Source: Metabacillus rhizolycopersici
Lineage (GTDB): Bacteria > Bacillota > Bacilli > Bacillales > Bacillaceae
Assembly (NCBI RefSeq): GCF_020075705.1
Contig: NZ_JAIQUM010000039.1
Span: 1 to 53,598, forward strand
Reading direction: 5' to 3'
DNA length: 53,598 nucleotides
A program made the translations under genes and the position numbers. The notes below the pieces were generated by a model. The model saw only the letters and a program-made list of their open reading frames with translations. It did no database searches and had not been told where the DNA came from. Every line of letters starts with the position of its first letter. The first letter of the stretch is position 1. Positions 31,822 to 40,478 of this stretch are shown here, piece by piece.

Positions 31822-33996
31822 CTAAACCTGAACGGTCAATATTTCTTGTTTTTCCTTCAATTCTTCATTTATGTTTTCTACACATTTTTCAAACTGCGGT
31901 TGTTCTTCTGTTAATAGTTTTAGTATATGTTTTCCAATGATTTCTTCTGTATGTTTTAAATCGATACACTGGCCATTTTCAAAAACAGTCTCTCGTTTTC
32001 CATTCATGATGGTTTTTTTCGCTTTTGCTAGCCATGGATACATCGTTCTGACAACAGAGTTATTAGAGAGAAAATAGCTTGCCGTATTCCCACCTAGTAA
32101 ATTGATTTGTTCTGAAATTTCTGGACTGTTGAGCCAAGTAAGAAATTCAATGGATGCTTCCACTTTTTTCGTTGATTTCGTTATCCCTAAAATCCCCCCG
32201 CCAAGCAGAGGCGTGTTCCCTGGAACATCGGCAATTCCAATCGAATCTTTAATATTACTTTGCGAGACAACAGATAAATGGTTCATAAATCCAATTACCA
32301 TTGCCGATTTCCCATCAATAAAGGCTTGTACTTCCTCTCCCCACCAATTTGAGTCAATGACCAGAGAATTCCTATAATTATCGTAAAGTAACTTCATGGC
32401 ATAGATCGCTATTTCTTGGTCCAATTGAATATCTGTGCCAGTGAGAAGATCACCTTTTAAGGAATAATACCTGAGCAAATATTCAGCTGCAATGGTCTCA
32501 ATGTTTCCTGAAATCATCGACGCACCAGTTAATTCTTTTACTTGATCAAAGTCGCTCTCATTGAAAAACGTGATTATTTCGTTATATTTTTCAAATGTCG
32601 TAGGAATTTTAAGTTCTGATTTGGTTTCTTCAAAGTATTTTCGCTTTACGATATCATTATCAAAAATATCTTTCCTATAAAATAACATCTGAATACTGAT
32701 ATCAAATGGAGCAGCATATGCAGTATCATTTATATTGACGTAAGCATCTTTGAGAAAGTATGGCAATGCTTCAATAAATGCATCTATTTCTACTTCTAAT
32801 CCTTGCAGTGGGCGGTAAATTTTCTGCCCATACCAAGAGTAACCAGCAATATCCAGCCTAATAATATCATAGTTTTTCCACTTTTCGTCGTCCTCAATGA
32901 TTTGAAAAACCTCATTATAGGATTTTATATCAAGGTGTACGATGCAGTTTGTATTCTTTTCAAAATGCGTAATGACTTTTTTTAGTGCATGCGTTGCTGG
33001 TGAATCAATGGTAAGAATCGTAATCTCTGATTGAAAACTTTTATATCGGTCTGGCTTCATTAGAAATCCATAATTTGGATAAATATTGGAATGACTTTTA
33101 TCTTTTAAATTTATCGTTTGAATGATATTCTTCACGACTCGTTCACCCAAATATCCGAAGTCCTGAAAATAGTACATCATTTCATTGCTGTACATGTTCT
33201 TTAATGGTCCGAGCGTTATAATTTTTGGTAAGTTTTGATTTGAACCATAATGAAATGCTTTAACCAATAATTGTGCTTTCGAGACATTTGTTGCAATGAT
33301 ACAGTCGAAGGAAGATTCTAAGACAATTTTAAATGCATTTTCGTATTCATGGGATAAAGTGGATTGATATACAGTAACATCCCGATTATCTAAATGTTCT
33401 AACAACGAATTTGTAAAATCGTGCTCATTCGAAAAGTTGTCTTTCCCAGTAAACAAGGCAATTTTCCCGGTGGTATGTTGATCAATAAATGTTACAATAT
33501 CAATCCCGGCCTGATTAAAATCAAACGTGATAAATTCCTGTACGTTGGCTATATTTCTATTAATAAAAATGATGTCACTTTTACTAATCGGAATATGATC
33601 ATAATACTCGTTAGCATCGTCTAACGCAGAGACAGTGATAATGCTAGCTGGACGCTCTTTAATAATTTCTTTAATAATTTGTTTTTCCTTTATTGGATTG
33701 TCATAAGTACAGTACAGCCTAATCTGATAATCTCTGGAACTTGCTTCTTTCAAAGCATTTTCATAAAAAATAGAGTATTCCTCTAATCCAAGACTAGGTA
33801 AAATCATAATGATGGTTTGGCTTTTACCGGAACGAAGCAGCTTTGCATTATTATTAAGATTGTATCCTAATTTTTCAGCCGCTTTTAACACAAGCTCCAT
33901 TTTTTTTGAACTGACATTTCCTTTGCCGTTTAAAACATTGGATACCGTACCATGCGATACCCCTGCTTCTTTTGCTATATCCAATATGGTTGCCAT
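31822..33996 (-). CDS. LacI-type regulator fused to an ABC solute-binding domain
   Basis: A 724-residue cytoplasmic fusion protein. Residues 1-25 are a LacI helix-turn-helix (MATILDIAKEAGVSHGTVSN). The hinge and a LacI-like type-1 binding-protein sensor follow (about 60-325). From about 335 to the end is a second, different ligand domain matching family-1 extracellular solute-binding proteins: ITILTIDSPATHALKKVITH, then AYAAPFDISIQMLFYRKDIF and the ending WLNSPEISEQINLLGG. There is no signal peptide, so this receptor domain stays inside. Start 33996 is chosen from GTG/ATG/ATG alternatives by spacing from AGGTGG. It lies 60 bases downstream of the phosphatase gene, as the last gene of the ABC/GDPD operon, and is probably its regulator. 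Confidence 0.85.
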   Translation of the reverse strand: MATILDIAKEAGVSHGTVSNVLNGKGNVSSKKMELVLKAAEKLGYNLNNNAKLLRSGKSQTIIMILPSLGLEEYSIFYENALKEASSRDYQIRLYCTYDNPIKEKQIIKEIIKERPASIITVSALDDANEYYDHIPISKSDIIFINRNIANVQEFITFDFNQAGIDIVTFIDQHTTGKIALFTGKDNFSNEHDFTNSLLEHLDNRDVTVYQSTLSHEYENAFKIVLESSFDCIIATNVSKAQLLVKAFHYGSNQNLPKIITLGPLKNMYSNEMMYYFQDFGYLGERVVKNIIQTINLKDKSHSNIYPNYGFLMKPDRYKSFQSEITILTIDSPATHALKKVITHFEKNTNCIVHLDIKSYNEVFQIIEDDEKWKNYDIIRLDIAGYSWYGQKIYRPLQGLEVEIDAFIEALPYFLKDAYVNINDTAYAAPFDISIQMLFYRKDIFDNDIVKRKYFEETKSELKIPTTFEKYNEIITFFNESDFDQVKELTGASMISGNIETIAAEYLLRYYSLKGDLLTGTDIQLDQEIAIYAMKLLYDNYRNSLVIDSNWWGEEVQAFIDGKSAMVIGFMNHLSVVSQSNIKDSIGIADVPGNTPLLGGGILGITKSTKKVEASIEFLTWLNSPEISEQINLLGGNTASYFLSNNSVVRTMYPWLAKAKKTIMNGKRETVFENGQCIDLKHTEEIIGKHILKLLTEEQPQFEKCVENINEELKEKQEILTVQV

Positions 33997-34055
33997 CATT
34001 TCCACCACCTTTTAAATTCTAGCAATCTTTTATATCTATCTCACGTTTTCAAGTT

Positions 34056-34838
34056 TTAAAATCTTTTAACAATAGCTAAAAGATCCTCGTATGCGGCTTT
34101 ATTGGAAATTACCCAATCCCCACCTTCCAAATAATTCACATCACTTCCATCAAATTTGGAGACGCATAGCCCTAATTCTTTTGCGAAAATCAGCTGTGCT
34201 GCTTTATCCCAAGGACCTGCTATCGATGTTGCAAATGCCGCAAACTTGCCAGTTATCACATGAATGCTGTCAATGCCGCCACAGCCAAAATATCGGAGAT
34301 CAAAGGCTTCCATAGCCAGTCTTTCCAAACATAGTTTGCCGCACCAATTTCGTACATCAACAGAGACAAGCCCTTCATGTAAAGAAATAGCTGGTGGAGC
34401 AGGCAGTTTCCTATCGTTTAGAAAAACTCCTGCATTTTCTATCGCGTAATAAACATCATCATTCATCACATCATAAATATAGCCTAATTTTCCAATATCA
34501 TTTTCGTAATAAGAAATAAGGATACAAAAATGATCCTGTTGTTTTACGAAATTTGCCGTCCCGTCAATTGGATCAATTATCCATACATGTTCCCTATTCC
34601 TATCTATGAATTGTTCCGTAGATTCCTCACCTAAAATTTGATGAGTGGGATAGTATTCCGTGATTTTCCGAGTAAAGAAATCCTGAACGTTTTTATCAAT
34701 ATTTGTGACTAAATCCTTGCGATTCGATTTTGTCTCAATCATTAAATGTTCGGCAAACGAATCACGTATCATATGTGCTGCTTCCTCAAGCCACATTAAA
34801 ACATGGGCATGGATATCTTGGATAGATGATTTATTCAT
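34056..34838 (-). CDS. Inositol-monophosphatase family phosphatase
   Basis: A 260-residue Mg-dependent phosphatase of the inositol monophosphatase/FIG superfamily. The metal ligands are visible: E71-E72 (LGEESTEQF), D89 and D92 (WIIDPIDGTANF), and D211 in AGPWDKAAQ. The family hydrolyses sugar or inositol monophosphates, and also 3'-phosphoadenosine phosphate or fructose bisphosphate in other branches. Start 34838 is chosen because ATG 34844 would overlap AGAGG. It is 28 bases downstream of the glycerophosphodiesterase gene. In that company an organic phosphate released by the phosphodiesterase is the likely substrate, for example inositol phosphate. This is inference. Confidence 0.85.
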   Translation of the reverse strand: MNKSSIQDIHAHVLMWLEEAAHMIRDSFAEHLMIETKSNRKDLVTNIDKNVQDFFTRKITEYYPTHQILGEESTEQFIDRNREHVWIIDPIDGTANFVKQQDHFCILISYYENDIGKLGYIYDVMNDDVYYAIENAGVFLNDRKLPAPPAISLHEGLVSVDVRNWCGKLCLERLAMEAFDLRYFGCGGIDSIHVITGKFAAFATSIAGPWDKAAQLIFAKELGLCVSKFDGSDVNYLEGGDWVISNKAAYEDLLAIVKRF

Positions 34839-34865
34839 ACTCATCCTCTTTTCAGTTTTTTTAAA

Positions 34866-35732
34866 TCAGTCATTCTTCTTACTAATTTCTTGTCTATAAT
34901 TATCTAATAAACTTGGCCAATCGGTTTGAATGATGTCACACCCTTTTTCAACAAGTTTTCCCCAACCGTAAGCAGGTCCTTTAATGATGGATTGGTCATC
35001 ATCATACTTTGCATACAATACGTCCTTATGATTCAGTACAATGGCATTTAGCCAAATAAATAATTCCCTTTCTTTAATACCGCGGATGATATCATCTTGA
35101 AAGAATACACTATCCCTATCTTCTGCAATTAATTCCATGCCTGTCAAATTAATATCTTCATAGCTTAGAACTTCATCTATTTCATCTAATTTTTTCACAA
35201 TTGGCATGTAGGGATACTTTACAGGGTGCTGTTCCAAAATAGATAGACAACTTTGAATGACTGGGGATTTTAAAATAATTTGATCTGCCATGTCAAACTG
35301 ATCTAGGAAAGGAAGCAATGTATTCCAATCATCCCAAGAACGGTCTAAATTGAGGAGCATGCCGCTGCCTTTTAAGCTCGTTAAGACATTTTCTAATTTT
35401 TCTACTTTATAATTGACAACTTGTCCGATATTATTTCGATAGTTTAAAGACTCAATGAACACAGAATCCATTTGCCTGATATTTTTATCCTGTCCCAGAA
35501 GCCTGCGCTCATTTCCATCATGGAATAAATAAAATTTTCCATCACTTGAGCGAACCACATCAATTTCTAAAATATCTGCGCCGGATTGCATCGCTGCATA
35601 AAAAGCAGGGAGCGTATTTTCAATTATATTTCCCATGCTACTTCCACGATGGACAGCAATTAAAAAGGGCTCCGATCCTAATTTCTTATTTAATAATTTT
35701 GTCGTATCATTGTAGTTTTTGTTCCCAATCAT
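34866..35732 (-). CDS. Glycerophosphodiester phosphodiesterase family protein
   Basis: A 288-residue GDPD-family enzyme that hydrolyses glycerophosphodiesters to glycerol 3-phosphate and an alcohol (or the reverse split in some members). The complete motif set is present: H28-R29-G30 (AVHRGSS), E39-N40-T41 (NIIENTLPAF), E56 and D58 (ILEIDVV), and H71-D72 (LFHDGN). No signal peptide is present, so it acts in the cytoplasm, on imported substrate. Start 35732 follows GGAGG by six bases; the longer frame is rejected. It sits between the permease and phosphatase genes of one operon, recalling ugpQ beside the E. coli ugp transporter. Confidence 0.9.
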   Translation of the reverse strand: MIGNKNYNDTTKLLNKKLGSEPFLIAVHRGSSMGNIIENTLPAFYAAMQSGADILEIDVVRSSDGKFYLFHDGNERRLLGQDKNIRQMDSVFIESLNYRNNIGQVVNYKVEKLENVLTSLKGSGMLLNLDRSWDDWNTLLPFLDQFDMADQIILKSPVIQSCLSILEQHPVKYPYMPIVKKLDEIDEVLSYEDINLTGMELIAEDRDSVFFQDDIIRGIKERELFIWLNAIVLNHKDVLYAKYDDDQSIIKGPAYGWGKLVEKGCDIIQTDWPSLLDNYRQEISKKND

Positions 35733-35791
35733 GATGTACCTCCATTTTTTAGTTTCCACAATTGCAATTTCATTTCATCGAACTTATCTTG

Positions 35792-37498
35792 TTATTTGCC
35801 TGTCTTTGTTCCTCGGCCATAAACAAGGTAAAGAACAATACTTGAAATGACCATTAATAGTACCGTGTAGACAAAGGTTAATGCTCTTGTATCCTGTAAC
35901 GCTTCTGGTGATGTACTGTTTTGTATGGTAATTCCTAATGTCTGATAAAATGGATGACTTAAAAACATCGATAAATTATATTCATCCAACGTTGAATTGA
36001 ATGTTAAGGCAACTAACGCCAAAGCAGAAGGTAAAATAATTGGCAATAACACCTTAAAGAAGGTCCTTATATTGCTTGCTCCTAAATTCTTTGCCGCTTC
36101 TTCCAATGAAGTGTCAATGGAATAAAAGGACGCTTTTAACATTCTTAATACAAAAGGAATTTGAACAATAATATAACCAATTAATAATATGCCTACCGTT
36201 CCAGTTAATACTTTGTTAAACATTACCGCATTTGGAATGCTATACGTAATAATCAGCCCCATCGCAATTAACACGGAAGGTAACATCCAAGGAATATGAA
36301 GAATATATTCGAGAATCGCCGTCCATCTATTGTTATACTTCTGAATTAACCGTGCAATATATAGGATCAACCCTACAACAATGATGGCAGTGAGTGCTGA
36401 ATAAATGATACTCACAAGGAACGGTTGGTAAGCACTTGCGTTGGTAAATACAGTAATATAGTTTTCTAATGTAAAACTGTCCCATGTTAATTTACCTGTG
36501 GCAATCGCCTTGGAATCAGTAAACGAAAATAAAAAGATTAGAACAACTGGCAGTGTATAGAGCACAAATAATACATATGCCATCATGTGAATTATGGCAT
36601 TGGCAAATTTATTGTTGATCTTTTGTTTCACCAAACTTGTTTTTACTTTTGAAACGGACATATAGTTCCCCTTGGATTCTACTTTTGTCATGACTGCAAG
36701 TAGAATCATCGAAGCTAACCCTAGAAAAATAGCTAATAAGGCGGCTAAATCTCTGGAACTGACGATACCGGAAAATGTTAAGATCATCGGTGTGATCGTT
36801 TGGAATTCTCCTCCGACCACTTTTGGTGCTGCAAATGCCCCTAATCCTCCGATAAACTGCAAAATAGTCAAGGCAAAAATGGTTGGTTTTAAAACGGGAA
36901 GAATCACCTTTCTTATAATGTGGAAATCAGTTGCCCCCATATTTCTTGCAGCTTCAATCGTTTGATAGTCTACTTTTTGCAAGGCATTTAATAAGAAGAT
37001 GACATAGTTTGATGTACTAGAGAATGTCATAACAAACAAGACGGCCCAAAATCCTTTAAACCAATTCGGGTTCATATCCGGAAAAATGGATAGCAAAAGG
37101 TTGGTCACGATTCCTACATCACCATAAATAAATTGATAGCCTGCTACTAATACGATCCCTCCATAGATTAAGGTTGAATAATAGCCAAACCGTAGAAACT
37201 TCATTCCCTTGATTTCAAAATAACCCATGATAAATACTAGAAACAGACCAACCATATTCACTGTTATAACCACGGCAATTGCTAAAATAAAGCTGTTCCA
37301 TAAGCTTCCCATTGCACGTTCAGATTTCATCAACTTTTCAAATGGCTCTAACGTAAAGCCACCATCCTGGAAAAACGTCGCGATTAATAGATTGATATTC
37401 GGGTAAATCAGGTAGGCGATACATAGCCACGATAATACAATCCCAATAGCAAGGATAAACAGGTTGTTTTTTAATTTATACTTATTTTGTATTTGCAT
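35792..37498 (-). CDS. ABC transporter permease, two fused membrane domains
   Basis: A 568-residue permease with two binding-protein-dependent transport domains in tandem, about twelve membrane helices. Both ATPase-contact EAA loops are visible: EAARNMGATDFHIIRKVILP in the first half and EAAKNLGASNIRTFFKVLLP in the second. This fused form is typical of iron(III), thiamine and 2-aminoethylphosphonate importers of the AfuB/ThiP kind, not of UgpA/UgpE. Three start codons are possible (37507, 37501, 37498); 37498 is best spaced from AAGGTGG. It is 12 bases after the ATPase gene, so the two are translationally close. Confidence 0.88.
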   Translation of the reverse strand: MQIQNKYKLKNNLFILAIGIVLSWLCIAYLIYPNINLLIATFFQDGGFTLEPFEKLMKSERAMGSLWNSFILAIAVVITVNMVGLFLVFIMGYFEIKGMKFLRFGYYSTLIYGGIVLVAGYQFIYGDVGIVTNLLLSIFPDMNPNWFKGFWAVLFVMTFSSTSNYVIFLLNALQKVDYQTIEAARNMGATDFHIIRKVILPVLKPTIFALTILQFIGGLGAFAAPKVVGGEFQTITPMILTFSGIVSSRDLAALLAIFLGLASMILLAVMTKVESKGNYMSVSKVKTSLVKQKINNKFANAIIHMMAYVLFVLYTLPVVLIFLFSFTDSKAIATGKLTWDSFTLENYITVFTNASAYQPFLVSIIYSALTAIIVVGLILYIARLIQKYNNRWTAILEYILHIPWMLPSVLIAMGLIITYSIPNAVMFNKVLTGTVGILLIGYIIVQIPFVLRMLKASFYSIDTSLEEAAKNLGASNIRTFFKVLLPIILPSALALVALTFNSTLDEYNLSMFLSHPFYQTLGITIQNSTSPEALQDTRALTFVYTVLLMVISSIVLYLVYGRGTKTGK

Positions 37499-37510
37499 CA
37501 TGTCCACCTT

Positions 37511-38524
37511 CTAATAAGCTAAAATATCTGATGTTTGAAATGCGATTCTTTTTCTACTTCCCAATCCATAATCGTTTGAATTATCTTCTATCTCCATATT
37601 TGCGATTCGTTGATTACCTAACTCATAAATGACTTTAGAAGAAATGCCGTGATACTCTTTTTCAACAATTTCTCCTTCTACTATCACGTCATATTTTTTG
37701 ACATCGACATTTTTAGTTGTCACTTTTCCTGGTCTGATATAAGCTTTTTTCGATGGATCAATCGCTACATTACATTCATTTTTTATTCGCTGTAAAAATG
37801 ATGGCTGTAAAAAGTTGTTATCGCCAATAAAGTTACAAACAAATTCTGTTTTCGAATGATCAAATATTTCCTTTGGTGTTCCAACCTGTTCAATATTGCC
37901 TTTGTTAAATACTGCGATTCGGTCAGACATTGTTAGTGCTTCTTCCTGATCATGCGTAACATAAATGGACGTGATTCCGAATTGCGACTGTAATTTTTTT
38001 AATTCTCCTCTAAGTTGTTTTCTTAGCTTAGCATCCAAGTTGGATAACGGTTCGTCAAGCACAAGAATTTTTGGTTTTATTACAAGAGCCCTTGCAATGG
38101 CAACCCGCTGCTGTTGGCCGCCTGATAAATCAGATACTTTTTTAAAAAGCTGTTCTTCATTTAAATCTACTTTCCTGGCAATTTCCCTAACTTGTTTATC
38201 TACTTCATCTTTTTTGTATTTTCTTAATTGAAGTCCAAATGCTAAATTTTCATATACATTCATGGTTGGAAACAGTGCATAGCTCTGAAATACCATACCT
38301 ATTTCACGGCGTTCTACAGGAATATCGTTTATTCTCTCTCCATTAACTAGGATGTCGCCATTTGTTGGATTGATAAATCCAACTAAACTCCTAAGCGTCG
38401 TTGTTTTCCCACATCCTGAAGGTCCCAGAAGTGTAAAAAACTCGCCTTCTTTAATTTCAAGATTTAAATTGTGAATGGCTGTGAAATCACCAAATTTGAT
38501 TTGAATATTTTTGAATTCAATCAT
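37511..38524 (-). CDS. ABC transporter ATPase (PotA/FbpC-like)
   Basis: A 337-residue ATPase of the polyamine/iron/phosphonate import group. Walker A is LGPSGCGKTTTLRSL, the Q-loop FQSYALFPTMNVYENL, the signature LSGGQQQRVAIARAL, Walker B PKILVLDEPLSNLDAKLRKQ, and the switch histidine is in YVTHDQEEAL. A C-terminal TOBE-like domain of about 100 residues follows, often regulatory. It is the second gene of the operon, after the binding protein, separated by a hairpin that may lower its expression relative to the receptor. Confidence 0.9.
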   Translation of the reverse strand: MIEFKNIQIKFGDFTAIHNLNLEIKEGEFFTLLGPSGCGKTTTLRSLVGFINPTNGDILVNGERINDIPVERREIGMVFQSYALFPTMNVYENLAFGLQLRKYKKDEVDKQVREIARKVDLNEEQLFKKVSDLSGGQQQRVAIARALVIKPKILVLDEPLSNLDAKLRKQLRGELKKLQSQFGITSIYVTHDQEEALTMSDRIAVFNKGNIEQVGTPKEIFDHSKTEFVCNFIGDNNFLQPSFLQRIKNECNVAIDPSKKAYIRPGKVTTKNVDVKKYDVIVEGEIVEKEYHGISSKVIYELGNQRIANMEIEDNSNDYGLGSRKRIAFQTSDILAY

Positions 38525-38556
38525 CTTATTCCCTCCACTAGTTTAGAAAAATGAAA

Positions 38557-38582
38557 CCTTGGTTTTCAACCAAAAACCAAGG
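38557..38582 (-). terminator. Intercistronic hairpin between the solute-binding protein and ATPase genes
   Basis: CCTTGGTTTT (38557-38566) pairs perfectly with AAAACCAAGG (38573-38582) around six bases, with no strong T-run. Such elements commonly protect the upstream receptor message and partly stop transcription. Confidence 0.6.
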
Positions 38583-38600
38583 CCAATTAACCTTATATAT

Positions 38601-39656
38601 TTATTGAATTTCTAAAGTGATTTTTTCAATCCAAGCGTCAATATTTTCAGTAATGAATTCCCAATCCATGTCTTGCTTCTTCACGGATTCATGTAATGCT
38701 TTTACCTCTGGATTAGCTGATTTAGCTGCCTCTATATTCGTTGGCATAGAGTTAAATTCTTTTGCCCATTCTGCTTGTACTTCAGCACTTCCAAACCAGT
38801 TAATAAATTCTTCTGCAACCTCTTTATTTTTCGTTCCTTTCACAATCGCAACTTGTTCTGTAACGTATGGTACACCAATTTCAGGGGATACAATACCTGC
38901 TTTCACACCATATTCTTCTTCTCTTTGTTGAATTCCGCTTGAGAACATTTGACCGAATGGGGTCGTTCCATTTGCTAAGTTTGCATAAAAAGGAGTACCT
39001 TCTGTTGCAAGAGTCCCATTGTCAAAGAACTTCTTAATTTCTTCCCAGCCTTCAGCCGAAATACCAAATTCACCATTTGGATCTTGGTGACGTACTAAAA
39101 TACCTGCAATGACAGTTCTAGTTGTATCCCCGCCTAAACTAGTTGGTACTTCATATAAACCATGAAATGCTTCATTTTCCCATAATTCTGGCCAGTCAGA
39201 TGCAGCCGTTTCTTCCGTGTATAAATCAGAATTGTAGATTAATAGAATCGCTTGTTTCACTAATGAATGATAGTAACCTTCAGGGTCGCTTGTCCCCTCT
39301 TCTACTTCATCTGCCCAGACAGGGGTGAATGGTTCAAGAACATCTTCATTTTTTAATGCAATATAGTTCATTTCATTTAATCCGTAAACAACATCTGCAA
39401 TTGGATTTGCTTTTTCTGCAATTAATTTATTTCGAATGTCTCCTCCACCCGCTTCAACGATTTCAATTTTAAATCCTTGTTCAGCAGCTTTTTCCTTCAC
39501 CCAATCTCCACGACCATCCGATGCAGAATTTGTATAAATTACTAGAGATTTATCTTTTCCTTCCGCAGCTCCCTCGGAGGATTCTTGATTCCCTCCACAA
39601 GCTGTTAAAACCATACTAAAAACAAGTGCAACGATTAATAACCACGTTTTCTTCAT
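38601..39656 (-). CDS. ABC transporter solute-binding lipoprotein
   Basis: A 351-residue receptor with a lipoprotein signal: basic MKKTW, a hydrophobic stretch, then the lipobox LTAC with the lipidated cysteine at residue 20, followed by a Gly/Ser/Glu-rich linker. The mature part (LVIYTNSASDGRGDWVKEKA, then AEKANPIADVVYGLNEMNYI) resembles iron(III), thiamine or 2-aminoethylphosphonate binding proteins (family 1/6 type). The start at 39656 is chosen over 39707 because it begins the signal peptide, with AAAGGAGAG about ten bases upstream. It is the first gene of the operon. Ligand is not determinable; the enzymes downstream point to a phosphate ester. Confidence 0.9.
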   Translation of the reverse strand: MKKTWLLIVALVFSMVLTACGGNQESSEGAAEGKDKSLVIYTNSASDGRGDWVKEKAAEQGFKIEIVEAGGGDIRNKLIAEKANPIADVVYGLNEMNYIALKNEDVLEPFTPVWADEVEEGTSDPEGYYHSLVKQAILLIYNSDLYTEETAASDWPELWENEAFHGLYEVPTSLGGDTTRTVIAGILVRHQDPNGEFGISAEGWEEIKKFFDNGTLATEGTPFYANLANGTTPFGQMFSSGIQQREEEYGVKAGIVSPEIGVPYVTEQVAIVKGTKNKEVAEEFINWFGSAEVQAEWAKEFNSMPTNIEAAKSANPEVKALHESVKKQDMDWEFITENIDAWIEKITLEIQ

Positions 39657-39711
39657 AAAAAATGATCTCTCCTTTTGTTTTTTGAACGTGTCAATTTTGT
39701 CTTGCATGGTT

Positions 39712-39740
39712 ATTATATAAGCTGATTTTTTTTAAAACAA
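39712..39740 (-). promoter_or_regulatory. Sigma-A promoter of the ABC/GDPD operon
   Basis: On the minus strand TTGTTT and a perfect TATAAT are separated by 17 bases, about 55 bases before the binding-protein start codon. Upstream is AT-rich. TTTAC-N6-GTAAA near 39856 is a short dyad that could be an operator, but I see no CG-centred LacI-type palindrome over the promoter. Confidence 0.7.
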
Positions 39741-40161
39741 TACGATTTACGGAATCTTTAAAATATTAATACATGCTTTACAAATTGAAAAAAATGTTGA
39801 AAATAAGGGTGAAAAATAGGGGTTTTTTATATTATTGGAACGTGTCAAATAAAGGTTTTACTGTTTTGTAAAGATTGTAAAGGCCTTTATTTTACTACTT
39901 CTATCCGCCAATGATATACTCCAGAATTTCACTTCGAAAAAAGCTCTTATATCAAGGATTGAAGCTCTTTTTGCTGAAATGTCACCATGATTTTAACTCC
40001 TCACCAAAAAAATCTATCTAAGCCTAATTTTTGCATCTTTTCATAGACTAATCTAGATTTCTATATATTTGGATTGATTCAGCAAAAAAGCGAAGGCGAG
40101 AACTAGATATCCCCTCACGTCTGTATAATTCAAAAATGGTATATTTGTTTTCGGATAACAA

Positions 40162-40198
40162 AAAGACTACTTCAAAACTGAATCTTGAAGCAGTCTTT
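40162..40198 (-). terminator. Terminator downstream of the NERD gene
   Basis: AAAGACTACTTCAA pairs with TTGAAGCAGTCTTT (one mismatch). On the minus strand TTTTTG follows. Confidence 0.75.
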
Positions 40199-40255
40199 AC
40201 ACCTTTTAGTATGAACAATTCTTATATCTACATACAGTTACCCTTCAATCGTTTG

Positions 40256-40444
40256 TCACTTCTGTAAATCAAACTGAATGTAGTCAGTTGATAATAACTT
40301 GGTGACGTTACATTCACGACAAATGTATGAATGCCTTTCTCCAAAATTATTGTAATGAAATACATTTAATGTAATTTGGTTACTTTTACAATTCTTTACA
40401 CAAACTTCATAAGAAAAGGTATATTTTTTACCTTTGAAATGATT
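40256..40444 (-). pseudogene. Small cysteine-containing frame without a start codon
   Basis: A minus-strand frame reads KKYTFSYEVCVKNCKSNQIT, then LNVFHYNNFGERHSYICREC and NVTKLLSTDYIQFDLQK before TGA. The CxxxC and CxxC pairs suggest a zinc ribbon. No ATG, GTG or TTG precedes the conserved-looking part, and the frame is closed by TAA at about 40447. It is either a relic or a protein with an unusual start. It lies after the NERD gene on the same strand, before that unit's terminator. Confidence 0.35.
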
Positions 40445-40478
40445 TTTTTACAAAAATAAGGTCTTTTAACCCTTTACT

